From Photorhabdus asymbiotica (GTDB lineage: Bacteria; Pseudomonadota; Gammaproteobacteria; Enterobacterales; Enterobacteriaceae), in assembly GCF_003634575.1 (NCBI RefSeq), contig NZ_RBLJ01000002.1:62001-126000 (forward strand): a stretch of DNA of 64,000 nucleotides. The letters are read 5' to 3'. The notes beneath the pieces are model-generated. The model was not told the origin of the DNA. It saw only the letters and a list, made by a program, of their open reading frames with translations, and did no database searches. A program made the position numbers and the translations under genes. Positions 59,599-64,000 of this stretch are shown piece by piece; position 1 is the first letter of the stretch, and each line of letters starts with the position of its first letter.

Positions 59599-59635
59599 AA
59601 AAAAGCCGGCAAGCCCGAATTTTAACTTGCCAGCT
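59599..59635 (-). terminator. Intrinsic terminator of lon
   Basis: Arms AGCTGGCAAG and CTTGCCGGCT pair with one G-T, enclose a 12-base loop, and are followed on the minus strand by TTTTTT. About 45 bp past the lon stop. Confidence 0.85.
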
Positions 59636-59678
59636 TATGTTTCATCCATAACTATTGAGATAGTGTACTATTTTTGTA

Positions 59679-62033
59679 TCACTTTACTGACACCAATTCT
59701 GCACCAAACACTGGGTCCTGCAATGTAATCGCTAAAACATCTTCAATACGCTTAACTGGATGGATCTGTAGGTCTGCAATAATATTCTGCGGAATTTCTT
59801 CCAGATCGCGTTTATTCTCTTCTGGAATTAAGACTGTTTTAATTCCACCTCGATGAGCCGCCAATAATTTCTCTTTCAAGCCACCAATCGGCAAAACCAA
59901 ACCACGAAGAGTAATTTCACCGGTCATAGCAACATCAGCACGAACTGGATTGCCAGTCAAGCAAGATACTAACGCTGTACACATAGCAATGCCTGCACTT
60001 GGGCCATCTTTTGGCGTCGCACCTTCCGGGACATGGACATGGATATCCCGTTTCTCATAAAAATCAGAATTGATACCCAATTTATCAGCACGAGCACGAA
60101 CAACGGTTAATGCAGCCTGAATTGATTCCTGCATGACCTCGCCCAGTGAACCGGTATAAGTGAGTTTACCTTTCCCTGGAACACATGCGGTTTCAATTGT
60201 CAGTAAATCACCACCAACTTCAGTCCATGCAAGCCCTGTAACCTGACCAATACGGTTTTCTGTATCTGCACGACCATAGTCCACACGTTGAACACCCAGA
60301 TAATCTTTCAGGTTATCTGCATTAATTTCAATGTGTTTCAAACTCTTATCCATTAGCAATGTCTTTACCGTTTTACGGCACAGCTTAGAAATTTCTCGCT
60401 CTAAGCTACGTACCCCTGCTTCACGGGTATAATAACGGATAATGCCAATGATAGCGCTGTCATCAATAATTAATTCATTTTCTTTCAGAGCATTACGCTC
60501 AATTTGTTTAGGCAACAAATGACGTTTAGCAATATTCAGTTTTTCATCTTCGGTATAACCGGACAGACGAATAATTTCCATACGATCCAATAATGGTGCA
60601 GGAATATTCATGGAGTTGGATGTAGCAACAAACATGACATCTGACAGATCATAATCGACTTCCAAATAATGGTCGTTAAATGCCACATTCTGTTCCGGGT
60701 CCAAAACTTCCAGTAAAGCGGAAGCCGGATCGCCACGCATATCAGATGACATTTTGTCGATTTCGTCCAGCAAGAATAGTGGGTTTTTCACCCCAACTTT
60801 GGACATTTTTTGAATTAACTTACCTGGCATAGAACCAATATAGGTACGGCGGTGACCACGGATTTCAGCTTCATCACGAACCCCACCCAATGCCATGCGC
60901 ACATATTTCCGTCCAGTCGCTCGTGCAATCGACTGACCTAAAGAGGTTTTACCTACTCCAGGAGGCCCAACTAAACATAAAATTGGCCCTTTAATTTTGC
61001 TGATTCGGCTTTGTACTGCCAGATACTCAAGAATACGCTCTTTTACACGCTCCAAGCCATAATGATCGGTATCCAGCGTTTCCTGGGCCTTAACCAAATC
61101 TTTTTTAACCTTACTACGGTTAACCCATGGAACTTGTACCATCCAATCGATGTAACTACGGACAACAGTTGCTTCCGCTGACATAGGCGACATCATTTTC
61201 AGCTTTTGCAATTCAGCTTCAGCTTTTTCACGGGCTTCTTTTGGCATTTTTGCCGCTTCAATTTTACGCTTGAGAGTTTCATACTCATCAGGCGCATCAT
61301 CCATTTCACCCAATTCTTTCTGAATTGCTTTCATTTGTTCATTCAGGTAGTACTCGCGCTGGCTTTTTTCCATTTGTTTCTTCACGCGGTTACGGATTCG
61401 TTTTTCTACCTGTAGCAGATCAATTTCTGATTCCATCATTGCCATCAGATATTCAAGGCGCTCAACAACATCAGACATTTCCAAAACAGTCTGTTTATCA
61501 TTGAGTTTCAATGGCATATGAGCAGCAATTGTATCAGCCAACTTGGCTGCATCTTCAATACTGTGTAGCGAGGTCAGAACCTCTGGTGGAATTTTCTTAT
61601 TTAACTTAATGTAACCTTCAAACTGATTAATAACAGTCCTTATCAGAACTTCCTGCTCACGCTCATCAACGATCGGTGAGTCAAGATATTCAGCCTGAGC
61701 AGAAAAATGTTCACCATTATCAGTCAGAGTTGTAATACGAGCACGTCTCAACCCCTCAACGAGTACTTTTACAGTACCATCGGGCAATTTCAACATCTGT
61801 AAAATAGAAGCTACTGTACCAACGGAGAAAAGGTCATTAACCCCTGGCTCATCAGTTGAAGCTTCTTTTTGCGCAACCAACATGATCTGTTTGTCATGAT
61901 CCATTGCTGCTTCCAGGCAGTGAATAGATTTTTCACGCCCTACAAACAGTGGGATCACCATATGCGGGTAAACCACCACATCGCGCAAAGGCAATACAGG
62001 GATTTCTATGCGTTCGGAACGCTCAGGATTCAT
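59679..62033 (-). CDS. lon: ATP-dependent protease Lon
   Basis: 784 residues, as in E. coli. N-terminal substrate domain, AAA+ module (GPPGVGKTSLGQSIA; FLLDEIDKMSSDMRGD) and C-terminal protease with catalytic Ser in PKDGPSAGIAM and Lys in GGLKEKLLAAHRGG. Degrades misfolded and regulatory proteins. A sigma-32 promoter candidate lies about 90-117 bp upstream. Confidence 0.98.
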   Translation of the reverse strand: MNPERSERIEIPVLPLRDVVVYPHMVIPLFVGREKSIHCLEAAMDHDKQIMLVAQKEASTDEPGVNDLFSVGTVASILQMLKLPDGTVKVLVEGLRRARITTLTDNGEHFSAQAEYLDSPIVDEREQEVLIRTVINQFEGYIKLNKKIPPEVLTSLHSIEDAAKLADTIAAHMPLKLNDKQTVLEMSDVVERLEYLMAMMESEIDLLQVEKRIRNRVKKQMEKSQREYYLNEQMKAIQKELGEMDDAPDEYETLKRKIEAAKMPKEAREKAEAELQKLKMMSPMSAEATVVRSYIDWMVQVPWVNRSKVKKDLVKAQETLDTDHYGLERVKERILEYLAVQSRISKIKGPILCLVGPPGVGKTSLGQSIARATGRKYVRMALGGVRDEAEIRGHRRTYIGSMPGKLIQKMSKVGVKNPLFLLDEIDKMSSDMRGDPASALLEVLDPEQNVAFNDHYLEVDYDLSDVMFVATSNSMNIPAPLLDRMEIIRLSGYTEDEKLNIAKRHLLPKQIERNALKENELIIDDSAIIGIIRYYTREAGVRSLEREISKLCRKTVKTLLMDKSLKHIEINADNLKDYLGVQRVDYGRADTENRIGQVTGLAWTEVGGDLLTIETACVPGKGKLTYTGSLGEVMQESIQAALTVVRARADKLGINSDFYEKRDIHVHVPEGATPKDGPSAGIAMCTALVSCLTGNPVRADVAMTGEITLRGLVLPIGGLKEKLLAAHRGGIKTVLIPEENKRDLEEIPQNIIADLQIHPVKRIEDVLAITLQDPVFGAELVSVK

Positions 62034-62120
62034 AGAGCTCTCTCTTCGTTTAGCTTTCGCCAGTTTTTAGGGAATCTCGTGAAACACGGTCATCACGAGT
62101 TTCACATCATAGAATATAAA

Positions 62121-62150
62121 ATATATGGGGACAGGAATTTGACATTCAAT
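62121..62150 (-). promoter_or_regulatory. Candidate sigma-32 (heat-shock) promoter of lon
   Basis: Minus strand ATTGAA (-35) and CCCCATAT (-10) are separated by 14 bases, close to the sigma-32 consensus and to the known heat-shock control of lon. Confidence 0.75.
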
Positions 62151-62172
62151 AGTATGATACGCTAATAAAAAC

Positions 62173-62197
62173 AAAATGAGGGTAACCCCCTCATTTT
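62173..62197 (-). terminator. Intrinsic terminator of clpX
   Basis: Perfect 10-bp stem AAAATGAGGG / CCCTCATTTT with a five-base loop and flanking T/A runs, 45 bp past the clpX stop. It separates clpPX from lon. Confidence 0.85.
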
Positions 62198-62241
62198 ATT
62201 CAATAATATCCCATTTAGTGAATTCCCTGTCCTGACCTCAA

Positions 62242-63513
62242 TCACTCACCAGAAACCTGAGCATCCGGCTTGCTGTAAATCAGTAATGGTGCAGATTGAC
62301 CATTGACAACAGATTCATCTACGACAACTTTTCCAACATTATCCATCGATGGCAGATCATACATAGTGTCCAGCAATGCACCTTCAACAATAGAACGCAA
62401 ACCACGAGCACCTGTCTTACGAACCATCGCTTTCTTAGCAATAGCAGTCAGTGCTTCAGCTCTGAATTCCAGATCGACACCTTCGAGGTTAAACAATGCC
62501 TGATACTGCTTAGTCAACGCATTTTTAGGTTCTTTCAGAATCTGAATCAACGCTTCTTCACTCAGTTCACTGAGTGTAGCAACAACAGGTAACCGTCCAA
62601 TAAATTCAGGAATTAGACCAAATTTGATCAAATCTTCTGGTTCAGCCTGTGCAAGCAGTTCACCTTCAGTCGCTTTCTCCGACTCACCTTTCACCTTCGC
62701 ACCAAAACCAATACCGGTACTGGTATTTAGACGCTGACCAATTACTTTATCCAGACCTGCAAACGCTCCACCACAAATGAATAAGATTTTGGAAGTATCT
62801 ACCTGTAAAAACTCCTGCTGAGGATGTTTACGCCCGCCTTGAGGAGGAACTGCCGCAATCGTACCTTCAATCAGTTTTAATAGTGCTTGTTGTACACCTT
62901 CACCAGAAACATCTCGGGTAATTGACGGGTTATCAGATTTACGTGAAATTTTGTCAATTTCATCGATATAAACAATACCGCGCTGGGCTTTTTGTACATC
63001 GTAGTCACATTTTTGCAGTAATTTCTGAATAATGTTTTCTACGTCTTCACCCACATATCCCGCTTCGGTCAGAGTAGTCGCATCTGCCATAGTAAAAGGA
63101 ACATCAAGGTAACGGGCCAGCGTTTCAGCCAGCAGCGTCTTACCACTCCCTGTCGGTCCAATAAGCAAAATATTACTTTTACCTAATTCAACGCCATTAC
63201 TCACATCACCATTACGCAACCGCTTGTAATGGTTATAAACAGCAACAGCCAACACCTTTTTCGCCGTTTCCTGGCCGATCACATAATCATCCAGATGCTG
63301 ACGGATTTCATGAGGAGTTGGTAATGCACTACGCTCACGATGTGGTACAAGCTCTTTAATTTCTTCGCGAATGATGTCGTTACATAAATCCACACATTCA
63401 TCGCAGATATACACTGACGGGCCAGCAATCAATTTCCGCACTTCATGTTGGCTTTTCCCGCAGAAAGAGCAATACAGCAGCTTTCCTGAACCGTCTTTGC
63501 GCTTATCTGTCAT
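62242..63513 (-). CDS. clpX: ClpXP unfoldase ClpX
   Basis: 423 residues (E. coli 424). Zinc-binding domain CSFCGKSQ and CDECVDLC, Walker [16 protein letters not shown], Walker [10 protein letters not shown], and the GIGFGAKV loop for docking on ClpP. Unfolds tagged proteins into ClpP. Downstream of clpP with about 142 bp between. Confidence 0.98.
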   Translation of the reverse strand: MTDKRKDGSGKLLYCSFCGKSQHEVRKLIAGPSVYICDECVDLCNDIIREEIKELVPHRERSALPTPHEIRQHLDDYVIGQETAKKVLAVAVYNHYKRLRNGDVSNGVELGKSNILLIGPTGSGKTLLAETLARYLDVPFTMADATTLTEAGYVGEDVENIIQKLLQKCDYDVQKAQRGIVYIDEIDKISRKSDNPSITRDVSGEGVQQALLKLIEGTIAAVPPQGGRKHPQQEFLQVDTSKILFICGGAFAGLDKVIGQRLNTSTGIGFGAKVKGESEKATEGELLAQAEPEDLIKFGLIPEFIGRLPVVATLSELSEEALIQILKEPKNALTKQYQALFNLEGVDLEFRAEALTAIAKKAMVRKTGARGLRSIVEGALLDTMYDLPSMDNVGKVVVDESVVNGQSAPLLIYSKPDAQVSGE

Positions 63514-63655
63514 CAGTCACAACCTCACTTTATCAACTGCTACCCCAGATTCATCTGGCAAAGCAGGAAACTTCTGCTATTACCCCGAACAACATTGCCT
63601 TACCAAATGCAATGGTAAGGCGAATATTTATATTATAGCTTCCGGGAATAATAAA

Positions 63656-64000
63656 TTAATCGCGATGGGTAAAAATCTTATCAACCAACCCATATTCTAC
63701 GGCTTCACTTGCTGATAAGAAACGATCACGTTCTGTATCTTTCTCGATTTCTTCGAGAGATTTCCCTGTATGCTTTGCCATCAAACTATTCATACGCCCT
63801 TTAACCTTAAGTATTTCCTGAGCATGAATTTCAATATCTGAAGCCTGCCCTTGGAAACCACCTAATGGTTGATGGATCATGACTCGGGAATTTGGCAAAC
63901 AGAAACGTTTTCCTTCTGCACCAGCAGTCAACAAAAACGCGCCCATTGAACAAGCCTGTCCCATACAGATGGTGCTGACATCTGGTTTAATAAACTGCAT
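63656..64000 (-). CDS. clpP: ClpP protease subunit, cut by the window edge
   Basis: The last 114 residues or so; the N-terminus lies beyond base 64000. Catalytic Ser in [11 protein letters not shown] (Ala-Ser in E. coli is Cys-Ser here), His in MIHQPLGG, Asp in [12 protein letters not shown]. It forms the tetradecameric peptidase served by ClpX. Confidence 0.97.
   Translation of the reverse strand: MQFIKPDVSTICMGQACSMGAFLLTAGAEGKRFCLPNSRVMIHQPLGGFQGQASDIEIHAQEILKVKGRMNSLMAKHTGKSLEEIEKDTERDRFLSASEAVEYGLVDKIFTHRD

Overview
The window is an enterobacterial chromosome segment from an insect-pathogenic Morganellaceae genome. It is most likely Photorhabdus, with Xenorhabdus as the alternative. The AT-rich backbone, an ERIC repeat, a giant Mcf/FitD-type insecticidal toxin gene and a dithiolopyrrolone-type biosynthetic cluster all point this way. 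The taxon is inferred from content only.

Left part (1 to about 24 kb) is accessory. Position 925-4107 encodes a 1060-residue protein that joins an unrecognised N-terminal half to a benzoate-CoA-ligase-like adenylation domain. Position 4563-13499 encodes a 2978-residue toxin with a Cys-His-Asp (YopT/C58-like) protease domain, a TcdA/TcdB-type pore-forming hydrophobic region and an RTX-like C-terminus. Its base composition is clearly GC-richer than both flanks. From 14.3 to 22.8 kb lies a gene set matching the holomycin/thiomarinol/xenorhabdin (dithiolopyrrolone) type: HFCD cysteine decarboxylase, truncated globin, GNAT acyltransferase, GMC oxidoreductase, acyl-CoA dehydrogenase, a Cy-A-PCP NRPS with a cysteine specificity code, and an MFS exporter. 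The set looks damaged. The GMC and acyl-CoA dehydrogenase genes are collapsed into one in-frame chimera. The NRPS is split by a -1 shift at a perfect A AAA AAC tract. No thioesterase or dithiol oxidase is present. A frameshifted DUF2938 gene lies next to an ArsR-rhodanese regulator.

Middle part (24.5 to 35.8 kb) is conserved backbone in enterobacterial order: gsk, a Wzz-type chain length regulator, hemH, adk, htpG, recR, ybaB, dnaX (with its programmed frameshift site), apt, priC, rsmS. A roughly 4-kb insertion at 35.8-39.9 kb carries a TnpB scar, a DUF1284 protein, a 2-oxoglutarate/Fe(II) oxygenase and a biotin ECF transporter (bioY, bioN, bioM). It sits where E. coli has mscK.

Right part (39.9 to 64 kb) is backbone again: acrR/acrAB with the AcrR operator, a decayed tomB next to an intact hha, 4.5S RNA (ffs), ybaY, tesB, amtB-glnK behind a sigma-54 promoter, mdlBA, decR with a divergent cysteine desulfhydrase, queC, fadM, a ComEA-like protein, ppiD, hupB, lon, clpX and the 3' part of clpP. 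Heat-shock (sigma-32) promoter candidates precede lon and htpG, and several clear intrinsic terminators mark operon ends.
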